DNA from: JBFEYJ01 sp041563315
GTDB taxonomy: Bacteria; Pseudomonadota; Gammaproteobacteria; Thiohalomonadales; Thiohalomonadaceae
Assembly (NCBI GenBank): GCA_041563315.1
Contig: JBFFNE010000005.1
Span: 4,269-68,268, forward strand
Direction of reading: 5' to 3'
DNA length: 64,000 nucleotides
The notes under the pieces were generated by a model. That model saw nothing but the letters and a program-made list of their open reading frames with translations. It searched no databases and was not told where the DNA came from. Each line of letters begins with the position of its first letter. Position 1 is the stretch's first letter. Positions 1 to 10,589 of the stretch are shown here, piece after piece. A program made the translations under genes and the position numbers.

Positions 1-2849
1 CGCTCTTCGACAAACTCGGCCTCCTCCACTACCACCGGCCGCTCCTGCAGGGTCAGGTGATGGGCACGGCTGCGATAGGCGCGATAAATATCACACAGCA
101 ACGCACTATCACCTTCAACCATCAGGTCGCAATGCGCGAAGCTCTCCAGCAAACGGATGTTATCACTGTATTGCACCAGACGGGGATGTTCATGGGCCCA
201 CGCCAGAACGCCATATTGCACCATAAATTCGATGTCGGCGATACCGCCAGGGTCCTGTTTCAGATCAAATTTTCCTGCTTCCGCTTTGGACAACTGACTG
301 CGCATCTTTTCACGCATCTCAACCACATCACGGCGCAGCTGATCAAGCTCGCGCTGGCGCGTAAGGAGCTCACTGCGGATGGCGGAGAAGGCCTCGGCAA
401 TCCCGACATCACCGGTAATAAGGCGGGCACGCACCAGTGCCTGATGCTCCCAGGTCCAGGCGTGTTCGCGCTGGTAATCGGCAAACGCATCGACATTGCT
501 CACCAGCAGGCCGGAGGTGCCACTTGGGCGCAGGCGTGTATCGACCTCGTAGAGCACGCCCGCCGGAGTGCGGGTGTTGAGGATATGAATCATGCGCTGG
601 CCGAGGCGGGCGTAAAACACTGCGTTATCGATCGGCTTGTCTCCATTGGTGCTGCGGGCGGCACTCTCCACGCTATGCAGGAACACCAGGTCAAGATCAG
701 AGCCATAGCCCAGCTCAATCCCGCCCAGTTTGCCATAGCCAATCACCGCAAAACCACTGTCGCAGACCCGTGCATCTCCGCACTGGGGCCTGCCGTGGCG
801 CGCCAACAGGTGGCGCCAGGCGAGCTCGAAGGCCGCCTCCACCATCACCTCGGCGATATCGGTGAGGTGATCGCTTACAACCATCAGCGGCACCGCCTCC
901 ATGACATCGGCAGCGGCCACCCGCAGTACGGCGGCCTGCTTGATCCGTCGCAACACCTCCATCTGCGCCTCCAGATCCTCGCTGTCAATATGCAGCAGGC
1001 GCTGGCGTACCTCATTGCGCACCGCATCACGTTGCGGTGGCGAATAGAGGGTGCGTGGATCCAGCAGCTCATCGAGCAGATGCGGGTTACGGCTCAATTG
1101 CGAAGCGATCCAGGGACTGGCGCTGCACAGCCGCACCAGCTGGGAAAGCGCCATGGGGTTCTCCACCAGCAGCGCGATATAGGAACTGCGCCGGCCAATG
1201 GCCTCGACGATGCGCAACAAACGCACCAGCGTCTGATCCGGCTCGTCACTGCTACCGACCGCACCAAGCAACAGCGGGATCAAGTGGTCAATGCGTGTCT
1301 GTCCCGTGGTGCTCATATTAAAATAAGCACGGCTTGAGGCCAGTGCCTGCAACTGGCGGTATACCTCGGCGGTATCGACATAGCCGGCCTGCAACAGCGC
1401 TGCTGATGCTTGCTCATCATCCAGGGTGCCCTGCCAGACACCGGTCAGATCCAGCTCGTCGCTTTCGGCATGCTCGGTTTGCGGTGCGGCGAAGACCTGC
1501 TCGAAGTGTTCGTGCACCCGGCGCATATGATCGCGCAGTACCCGTTCGAAGGCGGGCCACGCATCAAAGCCCATACCGAAGGCAAGACGCAGCCGCCCCT
1601 CTTCATCCCCCGGCAGCATATGGGTCTGTTGCTCAGCGAACTCCTGCAATCTGTGCTCAGTGTTACGCAGGAAAAAATAGGCCTCCACCAGCTCATCGAC
1701 CACGAAATCAGGCAACAAATCAAAGCCGCGCAGCGCTTCGAGCACAGTGAGGATCCGCCGCTTCTGCAGCGTCGGCTCACGCCCGCCGCGGATCAACTGA
1801 AACGCCTGACCGATGAACTCCACCTCGCGTATTCCACCGGCACCGAGCTTGACGTTATCGGCCATCCCTTTACGCTGCACTTCGCGGGCGATCATCCCCT
1901 TCATCTCACGCAGTGACTCGAAAGCCCCAAAGTCCACGTACTTGCGATAAACAAAGGGCTTGAGACGCGCCATCAAGTCGTCCCCGGCCTGTCGATCACC
2001 GGCCACCACGCGCGCCTTAATCATGGCGTACCGCTCCCACTCCCGCCCGTGAACCTGATAGTAATCCTCCACCGCATCGAAACTCACCGCCAACGCGCTC
2101 GACTCGCCAAATGGGCGCAAGCGCATGTCGACGCGGAACACAAAACCATGGGCCGTATTGGCATCCAGGGCGCGGATCAACGCCTGTCCCAGTTTGATAA
2201 AGAATTCCTGATTGCTCATCGTGCGGCGCCCGCCATGGGTCTCCCCATCCTCCGGGTAGGCGAAGATCAGGTCAATATCGGAGGAGAAGTTCAGCTCATT
2301 AGCACCCAGCTTACCCATCCCCAGCACCACCAACTGTTGTGCCTCACCCACTGCATTGACCGGTGTACCCCACTGCTCACAGTGCCAGCGATAAAGCCGC
2401 TCCAGGGCAAGGTCAAGGCAGGCATCGGCCAGGCCGGAGAGGTCCGCCGTGGTCTCCACCATATCAGCGCTACCGATGAGATCACGCCAGGCAATGCGCA
2501 CCATCTGGTCACGCCGGTAGAGACGCAACACTTCCATCAGCTGTTTCTCATCGGCTACCCCCGCTGTTCGCGCCTCGAGTTCACGGCGATACACCTCGGC
2601 AGCACGAGAAGTATCACCATCGGCCAGCATCCAGCTCACAAGAGGTGGTTCACGGCGGCAGGCATGGGCGACGAAGTCCGACAACGCACAGACCCGTAGA
2701 AAAACGGCGATTTGCTCCTCACCCATGGCCGCGGCAAGCTCCTCGGAAGCCGTCGCAACCTCCTCCCACAGTCGCTCCAGGCGGGTATGAAACGCCGGTG
2801 GGAAACGGGCCAGGGTAGATGACAGGGCAGGAGGCTTGGCGGCGGACAT
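1..2849 (-). CDS. glnE: Bifunctional glutamine synthetase adenylyltransferase/adenylyl-removing enzyme, 3' end cut by the window
   Basis: GlnE adds AMP to, and removes it from, glutamine synthetase in response to PII, tuning ammonia assimilation in the cytoplasm. About 949 codons are present, starting MSAAKPPALS. Two nucleotidyltransferase-type motifs are visible: LNFSSDIDLIF in the N-terminal half (the adenylyl-removase copy in this family) and LGYGSDLDLVF in the C-terminal half (the adenylyltransferase copy). LGAGGIREVEF and DPGGIADIEFMV follow the respective motifs as expected. Comparison with the E. coli enzyme (about 946 residues) suggests only a few tens of C-terminal residues lie outside the window. 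The ATG has a GGGAG ribosome site a few bases upstream. The long open frame on the opposite strand here is a shadow. The gene is divergent from the haemoglobin gene. The identification is secure. Confidence 0.96.
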   Translation of the reverse strand, partial: MSAAKPPALSSTLARFPPAFHTRLERLWEEVATASEELAAAMGEEQIAVFLRVCALSDFVAHACRREPPLVSWMLADGDTSRAAEVYRRELEARTAGVADEKQLMEVLRLYRRDQMVRIAWRDLIGSADMVETTADLSGLADACLDLALERLYRWHCEQWGTPVNAVGEAQQLVVLGMGKLGANELNFSSDIDLIFAYPEDGETHGGRRTMSNQEFFIKLGQALIRALDANTAHGFVFRVDMRLRPFGESSALAVSFDAVEDYYQVHGREWERYAMIKARVVAGDRQAGDDLMARLKPFVYRKYVDFGAFESLREMKGMIAREVQRKGMADNVKLGAGGIREVEFIGQAFQLIRGGREPTLQKRRILTVLEALRGFDLLPDFVVDELVEAYFFLRNTEHRLQEFAEQQTHMLPGDEEGRLRLAFGMGFDAWPAFERVLRDHMRRVHEHFEQVFAAPQTEHAESDELDLTGVWQGTLDDEQASAALLQAGYVDTAEVYRQLQALASSRAYFNMSTTGQTRIDHLIPLLLGAVGSSDEPDQTLVRLLRIVEAIGRRSSYIALLVENPMALSQLVRLCSASPWIASQLSRNPHLLDELLDPRTLYSPPQRDAVRNEVRQRLLHIDSEDLEAQMEVLRRIKQAAVLRVAAADVMEAVPLMVVSDHLTDIAEVMVEAAFELAWRHLLARHGRPQCGDARVCDSGFAVIGYGKLGGIELGYGSDLDLVFLHSVESAARSTNGDKPIDNAVFYARLGQRMIHILNTRTPAGVLYEVDTRLRPSGTSGLLVSNVDAFADYQREHAWTWEHQALVRARLITGDVGIAEAFSAIRSELLTRQRELDQLRRDVVEMREKMRSQLSKAEAGKFDLKQDPGGIADIEFMVQYGVLAWAHEHPRLVQYSDNIRLLESFAHCDLMVEGDSALLCDIYRAYRSRAHHLTLQERPVVVEEAEFVEE

Positions 2850-2962
2850 GAATAACTCCCAATAAACGGATCAAGCCCATGAGTATACCAGCGAGGCCGA
2901 GGCGAGGCAGAAGATATCGAAGCGCCAGGCAGACAAGGCAAAACACCCCGGAAGGCATAGAT

Positions 2963-2994
2963 AAGTTGCTTTTAAAATACCACTTAACTAATAT
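2963..2994 (+). promoter_or_regulatory. Sigma-70-like promoter overlapped by an NsrR-type operator
   Basis: A 23-base imperfect palindrome at 2963-2985 has arms AAGTTGCTTTT and AAATACCACTT around a central A. It matches the known NsrR consensus (AAGATGCATTT-N-AAATGCATCTT) at 17 of 22 positions by my count. TTGCTT (2966-2971) and TAATAT (2989-2994) are 17 bases apart and could be the -35 and -10 of the haemoglobin promoter, so bound NsrR would cover the -35 and spacer. The nsrR gene lies about 0.7 kb downstream, which supports the reading. Promoter and operator are inferred from sequence. Confidence 0.6.
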
Positions 2995-3039
2995 GCCGTC
3001 TCTCACTCCCCCCACGACTCACACTCTGGAGAGTTACCT

Positions 3040-3405
3040 ATGAGCACCCTTTATGAACGCCTGGGCGGAGAAGCCGCTGTGGACAAAGCGGTGGACATTC
3101 TCTACCGCAAGGTACTGGGCGATGAGCGCGTCAACGGCTTCTTTGACGATGTGGACATGGACAAGCAGGCGGCCAAACAGAAAGCCTTCCTGACCCTGGT
3201 TTTCGGTGGTCCTAACAGCTATACCGGCGTGGATATGCGCGAAGGTCACAAACATCTGGTCACACGTGGCCTAGATGACAGCCATGTCGATGCCATCATC
3301 GAACTGCTCGGTGGTACCCTGAAAGAGTTGGGTGCGGACGATGCGGATATCGGTGAAGTGGCGGCCATTGCCAACAACGTGCGCGACGACGTACTCAACC
3401 GCTAG
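3040..3405 (+). CDS. glbN: Group I truncated haemoglobin (cyanoglobin-like)
   Basis: This is a 121-residue globin of the short 2-over-2 type, which binds O2 or NO and commonly supports NO dioxygenation. It begins MSTLYERLGGEAAVDKAV and shows the group I signatures: a B-helix Tyr in ILYRKVL, KQKAFLTLVFGG, and the proximal haem His in MREGHKHLV. The ending DDVLNR is as in cyanobacterial GlbN. Length is normal for the family. GGAGAG lies just before the ATG. The NsrR-like site upstream and nsrR downstream suggest induction by nitric oxide. The gene that should supply its reductant, next downstream, is decayed. Family assignment is secure; the NO role is inferred from context. Confidence 0.93.
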   Translation: MSTLYERLGGEAAVDKAVDILYRKVLGDERVNGFFDDVDMDKQAAKQKAFLTLVFGGPNSYTGVDMREGHKHLVTRGLDDSHVDAIIELLGGTLKELGADDADIGEVAAIANNVRDDVLNR

Positions 3406-3413
3406 GCTCACGC

Positions 3414-3679
3414 ATGTCCAGCATCCTTATCAACGATCAACGCTATCCGCTTGCTCCCGGCACCACGGTGGTCATCCCAGTGTGGTCGACAGCAGCGATG
3501 AGGTGTTAACACAGAAGCTGGCGTTTGGCCCCGTCGATTAGCTGGTGAAACAGCTGCCCGTTCTTAATGGATGGCGTGTCTTTCTCAGTGGTGCACCGGA
3601 TATGGTCAGCCTGTTGCGCAAGCAGTGTTTTCTTGCCGGTGCCACGAACAAAGCGATACACACCGATCCCTTCGGCTAA
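3414..3679 (+). pseudogene. Remnant of a 2Fe-2S ferredoxin/NAD(P)H oxidoreductase
   Basis: The ATG at 3414 opens a short frame, SSILINDQRYPLAPGTTV, that resembles the first strand of a plant-type [2Fe-2S] ferredoxin domain. It soon ends. In another frame the DNA then encodes GWRVFLSGAPDMVSLLRKQCFLAG and HTDPFG, which resemble the C-terminal NAD-binding end of FAD/NAD oxidoreductases of the ferredoxin-reductase family (usual form: GWRVYLCGHPEMV...FLAGA...DAF). That second frame has an in-frame TAG at 3539-3541. The picture is a gene that has lost its whole middle (cluster-binding cysteines, FAD domain) by deletion and also gained a frame change and a stop. It lies 8 bases after the haemoglobin gene, so it may once have encoded the globin reductase. 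Confidence 0.7.
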
Positions 3680-3706
3680 ACCGCATTAAACGTCTTAAGG
3701 TAACTC

Positions 3707-4186
3707 ATGCAACTTACGCGTCACACCGACTACGCACTGCGCGTCCTGATCTTCCTGGCCCTGCAACCGCCGCAGAAACTGGTCGTCATGGCCGATATCG
3801 AGCGTCACTTCGACATACCGCACAACCACCTCATCAAAATCGTGCAACGCCTGGCCAGGAAGGGTTATGTCCATACACTGCGTGGCAAGGGAGGGGGGCT
3901 TCGCCTGAAAAGAGAGACCAGCTCTATCCAACTCGGCGAAGTGGTGCAGGATATGGAAAACACCCTTGATTTGATCGACTGCGAAAAACCGGCCTGCCCA
4001 CTGGATGGGCTCTGCCGCCTCAAAGGGATACTCAATGAGGCAAGCCGGGCCTTTATCGATGTCCTTAACCGCCACACCCTGGCCGAGGTCACCGCCAATC
4101 CACATCAGATCGAGGCGGCCCTTAACTGGGTCTCTACCCATCGGGATGATGCATCACGCGCGACCAATGGAAGATCGTCACAATAA
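3707..4186 (+). CDS. nsrR: Rrf2-family nitric-oxide-sensing repressor NsrR
   Basis: This is a 159-residue winged-helix Rrf2 protein. MQLTRHTDYALRVLIFLAL and HNHLIKIVQRLARKGYV form the DNA-binding part, followed by the GKGGGLRL wing. Three cysteines at about residues 92, 97 and 103 (CEKPACPLDGLC) have the C-x4-C-x5-C spacing of NsrR, where they bind an Fe-S cluster that NO destroys, releasing target promoters. The start is the ATG after TAAGGTAACTC. Its likely target is the operator upstream of the haemoglobin gene, giving a compact NO-response unit. The length is slightly longer than E. coli NsrR because of a tail after residue 140. IscR is less likely because the IscR cysteine spacing differs. 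Confidence 0.88.
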   Translation: MQLTRHTDYALRVLIFLALQPPQKLVVMADIERHFDIPHNHLIKIVQRLARKGYVHTLRGKGGGLRLKRETSSIQLGEVVQDMENTLDLIDCEKPACPLDGLCRLKGILNEASRAFIDVLNRHTLAEVTANPHQIEAALNWVSTHRDDASRATNGRSSQ

Positions 4187-4670
4187 ACATACCCCCCATC
4201 TAGTGGGCGATGGCGTTAACCCCAGACTAAGGTGCGTCTAGGTTATAAACAGTCCGCAGCTTACCCCAGTGGGTGAAACCACCGACGCCTCCGTTGAACT
4301 GCATCCCCCACCGGTTCTTCCTTGACGACAGTCCCCCCCGGTGGGTCGCGGAAGATTATTCCAGAAAAATATAGAGACCGCTTGCCGGAATACCACAAAA
4401 GTTGAATGAATGTGGCACCCGTTGTGGCCATATTCAACCAAACAGTCACCGTTTATTTACCCAACAGAAAAAGCCGGACGCAAGACTTCCGCGCACACAG
4501 TTTTGACAGCCAGGGTGATGATTTGTATCGCTCCGGAATCAACTGTAGAAAGGTTCTGGAATATGCTACGCATAACATCTGGAAAGGGGCGAAATCAGCA
4601 TAGCAAAGGCAGCAGACTGTGCCTTGAAAGTGGGGAATTAAGGTAATTTTATCGGCCAAGCAGCCATAAG
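4187..4670. other. Non-coding stretch with an inverted repeat
   Basis: I see no convincing gene here. An 8-base inverted repeat, CCCACCGG (4307-4314) and CCGGTGGG (4338-4345), encloses 23 bases. A possible 65-codon frame at 4406-4603 has no ribosome site or recognisable sequence and is not called. Confidence 0.5.
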
Positions 4671-4702
4671 AAAAAGTGCCGCCTCAAATTACCGGGCGGC
4701 AC
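4671..4702 (-). terminator. Rho-independent terminator of the giant lipoprotein gene
   Basis: GTGCCGCC (4676-4683) pairs with GGCGGCAC (4695-4702). On the minus strand the stem is followed by five T residues, so it ends minus-strand transcription. A second hairpin, GGCATTCA (4745-4752) with TGAATGCC (4761-4768), lies between it and the stop codon. Confidence 0.75.
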
Positions 4703-4796
4703 AATTTAGTCAGTCGTCATCACATCCGGAATTGACCGAATGCCGGCATTCACCTCCCAGTGAATGCCATGGCGGTTCAGAATACGCTGTTTTTCA

Positions 4797-7700
4797 TCAC
4801 TGCACATCCAGGGTGTAGCTGGCCTGGGCTTCGATGAAGCCGAATGCCGGATTGATGGTGGCCGTAATCGTTATGGTACCCACACTCACCAGCGTGACTG
4901 TGCCGTTTGCATCCACGGTAGCAACGCCGGGATTACTGCTCACATAGGTAATCGGTGTGCTGACGACGCTACCTGATGCCGCATTGGTGAAGGGGATATC
5001 GACACCGAGTGTTTTGAATACCGGTCCGGGGTTGGTAAAGCTGACGGTTTGTGTAAGCAGCACGGTCTCACGGAATGAGGTGTCCGTCTGGCACAGCACC
5101 ATCTGATTGACACCCGAGGTCGGGCTGATTATCGATGTAGAAACATTCGTTGCATTGTTGTTGCCTACTGACGCACGCACCACTTGGCCCCACGACGTAA
5201 CATCAGTATGAGCCTGGTTGGTGTAGACATTGGTATAGGTGGCATCGCCGGGTATTAAGGTTACCTCGTTTGAAGGCGGACTTATCCCGGTTATCCCGTA
5301 ACGGCTATGCAGATAGTAGGTGGCATGGGTAGAGAAAGTCCCGCTCTTTGTCTTGGCCGCACCGACATAGCCCAAGCCAGTGCAGTAGCTGTCCACCTTG
5401 GCATTGAAATCATACATATCGGTGAAACCGATGGGAGTCGTCAGATTGACAATCGCCACCCAGGAGTTGTCCACGCTGTTGGCGGAGCCATAGTAGCCCA
5501 CGGTCTGCGGGAAGGGGTTGATCCCCGCGGATGCCACCAGACTGCCTGTCGTGCCGGTTTCACCATTACAAGTGACGGTGAACGCGGTCGCCGCCGGCAA
5601 GCCATGCATCAATCGTCCCGTGGCGATTCCATTTGCCTGCTTATTCAGCGTGATGGGCGTAACAACAGTGTTCTGGTCGTTCGTTATATTGCACGAAACC
5701 GCCGCACCAATAGTCCAGGCAAGGGTGTAGTCATCGGTTTTGGTGAAACTTTGCATATTGAGATTCATCGGTGTGTCAAAGTTCAACACATAGCTCGCCT
5801 TGGCCTGCTGGAAGAAGGTGTCGGCCGCCTTGGTCGCGGTGATGGTGGTGCTGCCCATGCTCAGCAGCGTGACATCACCTGTGATCGCATCCACCGTGGC
5901 CACACTGGGATTGCTGCTGGTGTAAGTGATCGCACCCGTCCCCTTACCACCCGACGCGGTGTTGCTATAGCTAGTGTCAATCCCCACCACTCTCCGGATC
6001 GGCCCCGGTTCTGCAAAACCGATCGCCTGCGGAAGCAAGGCGCTGTTTTTGAACAATATATCCGTCTGGCACAGCACCATCTGACCCACACCCGAAGTCG
6101 GACCGGTTATCGATGTGGCCGTATTCGTGGCGGCGTTATGGCCAATTGATGCGCGGGCCACATAACCCAACGAACTATCGTAATGAGAGGCGTTGGTATA
6201 GACGTTGGTATAGGTCGCATCAGCTGGTATGACGGTTACCTGGCTGGCCGTTGTGGGCGCGGATACCCCAGTGACCCCAGTACCACTGTGCAGATAATAA
6301 GTGGCATGGGTGGAAAAAGCTCCGCTTTTTGTCTTGGCCGCTCCCACATACCCCAGGGCACTGCAGTAGCTGTCTACCTGAGCATTGAAATCAAACATAT
6401 CGGTGAAACCGATGGGAGTGGTCAAATTGACAATCGCCACCCAGGAGTTGCTCTGACTGCTGGTGGAACCGTAATAGCCCATCGTCTGCGGGTACAGGTT
6501 GGTGACAGTACTTACAGAAGTACTGCTCGTCGTCCCGTCTTCACCCTGGCAGGTCAAGGTAAACGTGACACCCGCAGGCAGGGTATGCAACGAATTACCC
6601 TGGCTCATATCCCCACCGGACAGTGTGATCACCTCGCTGTTCTGATTATTGGTGATTTCACAGGAGACCGCAAAATCGGTCGACCAGCGCAGCGTATTAT
6701 CGGTGGACTTGATAAAGCCTTTCAGGTTCACCGGCCGTGGGATGTCCACCGTAAGGGTGTAACTGGCCTGTGCCTCGACGAAGGCATCCGCCGCCTTGGT
6801 GGCCGTGATGGTGGTGGTACCCAGTCCAACCAAAGTAACCGTGCCGTTGGCGTTGACCGTCGCCACAGCCGGGTTGCTGCTCACATAGGTGACCGCCCCG
6901 AGACCCAGACCGTCGCTGACACGATTGGTAAAGGTGCTCGCATCCATACCCTGCACTTTCCTGATCGGGCCGGGGTTGGGAAAGCTAATGGTTTGCAGCA
7001 GACCTTTGGTATTTTGAAGCGGAATATCCGTCTGGCACAGCACCATTGGATTCACACCGGAGGTTGGGCTGGCTACCGAATAGGACTGATCAACGGAGGC
7101 ATTGTTTCCAATGCTTGTACGAATCACTTGCGCATAGCTAGAGTGGTTTGCTCCATTGGTGTAGATATTGCTGAGGGTTACATCACCGGGTATGACCGTG
7201 GCCTGTTTGCTGGGCTCCCAAACCCAGGTGATACCCGGCAGCGAACCGGCATGCAGATAAAAGGTATCGTGAGTTGCGAAAGCCCCGTTCTTGGTCTTGA
7301 CCACGCCGACATAACCCAGGCCGGCACAGTAGCTGTCGGCCTGCGCATTGAAATCCAGTCCGTCGGCAAACGTGATGGGGCTAGTCAGGTTGACAATCGC
7401 CACCCAGGAGTTGTTCGCACTATTGGCGGAGCCGTAATAGCCCGCCGTTTGCGGGAACTGATTGGTCACCACGGTGGTTACCGACTGACTCGTCACTGCT
7501 CCCGTTTCATCCTGGCAGGTCAGGGTAAAGGTGGTGCCTGTCGGCAGGGCATGCAGTGCACCGCCTGACGCCAGGCTGTAGGGTGCAATGCTGATCACAT
7601 CCGTGTTCTGACTATTGGTGATTTCACACGAAACGGCGAAATCCATAGCCCAATGCAGTGTGGTATCGGTGGATTTAATGAAACTTGTCAAATTCAACGG

Positions 7701-10589
7701 TTGCGGGCTGTCCACGGTGAGGGTGTAACTGGCCTGCGCCCCGACGAAAGCATCCGCCGCCTTGGTGGCGGTAATGGTGGCGGTGCCCAGGCCAACCACC
7801 GTGACCGTACCGGTGGTTGCATCCACGGTAGCCACCGCCGGGTCACTGCTCACATAGGTGATCGCCCCGGTGCCCAGACCGCCGGAAGCGGTGTTGACAA
7901 AAGTGGTATCCAGCCCCTGCACCTTTCGGAATGGGCCGGGGTCAGCAAAGCTGATGGTTTGCGGAAGCGAGGTGGTATTGCCCAGTTTGATATCGGTCTG
8001 GCACAGTACCATCTGATCTACACCCGAAGTCGGGCTGGCGGTGCCGCTCCATGTCAGGACGGAGTTATTTCCAATACTCGCAGCTATCACCGTTGAATAA
8101 CCATCGGTATGCGCTCTATTGCTATAGATATTGGAGAAGGTAAGATCACCGGGAATCACCGTGACCTTCGTTGACGGTGAGGGACTAACGACGCCATACC
8201 CGGTGTAGAGATAATGGGTGTCATGGAGTGAGAAATCGCCAGTCTTCGTCTTGACGGCGCCGACATAGCCCAGGCCGGTACAGAAAGCGTCCACCTTCGC
8301 ATTGAAATCATAGCCATCGGTGAAGTCGATGGGAGTCGTCAGATTGACGATCGCCACCCATGAGTTGTCTATGCTGCTGGGCGAGCCATAATAACCCACG
8401 GTCTGCGGGAAGGGGTTGGTGCCGACAGTGGTTGCCGACAGCGTGGCCGAGGTGCCGTCCTCGCCCTGACAGGTGATGGTGAACGTCGCTCCCGCCTGCA
8501 GGTGGTGCAACGCCGTTCCCGAGGTCAGGCTGTCCGCTGTCACATTGAGCACTTCACTGTTCTGATCGTTGGTGATCTCACAGGAAAGGGTTCCTGTCTG
8601 ACCGGTCGTCCAGCTAAGTGTGTTATCGCTAGTCTTGGTGAAACTTTGCAGGTCAATCGGCTGCGGGCTGTCCACCGTCAGGGTGTAGCTGGCCTGCGCC
8701 TCCACGAAGAGATCCGACGCCTTGGTGGCGGTAATGGTGGTGGTACCCAGCGTAAGCAGGGTGACCGTACCGGTGGTTGCATCCACGGTAGCCACCGCCG
8801 GGTCGCTGCTCACATAGGTGATGGCCCCGCTCCCCAGACCACCGGTGGCGGCATTGACGAAGGAGGGCTCATCTACGCCCTGCACTTTCCTGAGCGGACC
8901 GGGCTCACTGAAGCTGATGGTTTGCGGCAGCGAGGTGGTATTGCCCAGTTTGATATTGGTCTGGCACAACACCATTTGGTTTACACCTGAGGTCGGGCTG
9001 GAAATTGAAGTTCCAGAAGAGCTGTTATTGCCTATGGTCACACGTTCGACGTGAGGCCAAGTGTTGTAGTTTGTCTCATTTGCATAAATGTTGGTAAAGG
9101 TTGCATCACCCGGGATGTGGGTTACCTTTTTGGAAGGTCCGTTACCTGTAATGACGGCCCAAGCAGTTTGTAAATAATAGGTATCATGCGTAGAAAAATC
9201 GCCAGTCTTTGTTTTGGCCGCACCCACATAACCGAGACCGGTACAGTAGTTCTCAACCTGTGAATTGAAATCAAATCCATCGGTAAAGGTTATTGGAGTA
9301 GTCAGATTGACGATCGCCACCCAGGAGTTGTCCATGCTGCTGGCGGAGCCATAGTAACCCACGGTCTGCGGGAAGGGATTGGTGCCGACAGTGGTGGCCG
9401 ACAGCGTGGCAGAGGAACCGTCTTCACCCTGACAGGTGATGGTGAACGTCGCTCCCACCGGCAGTGGGTGCAACGCCGTTCCCGAGGTCAGGCTGTCCGC
9501 TGTCACCTTGAGCACTTCAGTGTTCTGATCGTTGGTGATCTCACAGGAAAGCGTCCCCGTCACACCGGTCGTCCAGCTAATTGTGTTGCTACTGGTCTTA
9601 GTGAAGCTTTGCAGGTTGGTCGGCTGGGGGCTGTCTACCGTGAGGGTGTAACTGGCCTGCGCCCCGACGAAGGCGTCCGCTGCCTTGGTCGCAGTAATCG
9701 TGGTGGTGCCAAGCCCAACCAGAGTGACGCTCCCGGTGCTTGCATCTACGGCGGCGACAGCGGGATTACTGCTCACATAGGTGATCGCCCCGAGGCCCTG
9801 GCCGCCGGATGCAATGTTGACAAAGCTTGTATCCAGGCCTTGTACTTTCCTGATCGGACCAGGGTCGGCAAAACTAATCGATTGTGCAAGTGAGGTCGTA
9901 TTTCGGAACGAAATATCCGTCTGGCACAGCACCATCTGACCCACACCCGAAGTCGGGCTGGTTATTGTGGTGGCCGTTTTCGTGGCGGCATTATTGCCAA
10001 TTGATGCGCGGGCCACATTACCCCACGAGTTATTGTAATGAGAGGCGTTGGTATAGACGTTGGTATAGGTCGCACCAGCTGGTATGACGGTTACCTGGCT
10101 GGCCGTTGAGGGTGCGGATACCCCAATGACCCCAGTACCACTGTGCAGATAATAAGTGGCATGGGTGGAAAAAGCTCCGCTTTTTGTCTTGGCCGCTCCC
10201 ACATACCCCAGGGTACTGCAGTAGCTGTCTACCTGAGCATTGAAATCATACATATCGGTGAAACCGATGGGAGTGGTCAAATTGACAATCGCCACCCAAG
10301 AGTTAGCCAAGCTGCTGGCGGAGCCATAGTAGCCCATGGTCTGCGGGAAGGGGTTGGTGCCGACAGTGGTTGCCGACAGACTGCCTGTAGTGCCTGTCTC
10401 TCCCTGGCAGGTCAGGGTAAAGGTTGTACCCGCCGGCAGGGGATGCAGCGCCTTTCCTGATGTCAGGCTATCCGCGGCGACGGTGAGCACTTCACCATTC
10501 TGATCATTGGTGATCTCACACGAAGCAGCGCCTGTGGTTGACCAGGCAAGCGTCGATTCACTGGTTTTAGTAAAGCTTTGCATGACCAG
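4797..10589 (-). repeat. Six tandem about 965-bp coding repeats
   Basis: Module borders, read from the recurring SFTK start, fall near 10589, 9620, 8650, 7690, 6730 and 5765, giving units of about 960-970 bases. Copies are diverged rather than identical. Modules 1 and 5 share a patch (10035-10301 and 6180-6446) with only about six differences in roughly 265 bases, far closer than other pairs. Confidence 0.85.

Noticed and set aside
57..1337. 426-codon plus-strand frame
   Set aside because: It lies antisense to glnE, whose domain motifs are clear; the product has no recognisable features.
4406..4603. 65-codon plus-strand frame
   Set aside because: It lacks a ribosome site and recognisable sequence; it falls in a stretch with inverted repeats only.
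5307..10460. Several long plus-strand frames with repeated segments
   Set aside because: They are antisense to the repeat lipoprotein; their repetition only reflects its modules.
4797..10589. CRISPR-like regular repetition
   Set aside because: The units are about 965 bases, coding and diverged; there are no short repeats with spacers.
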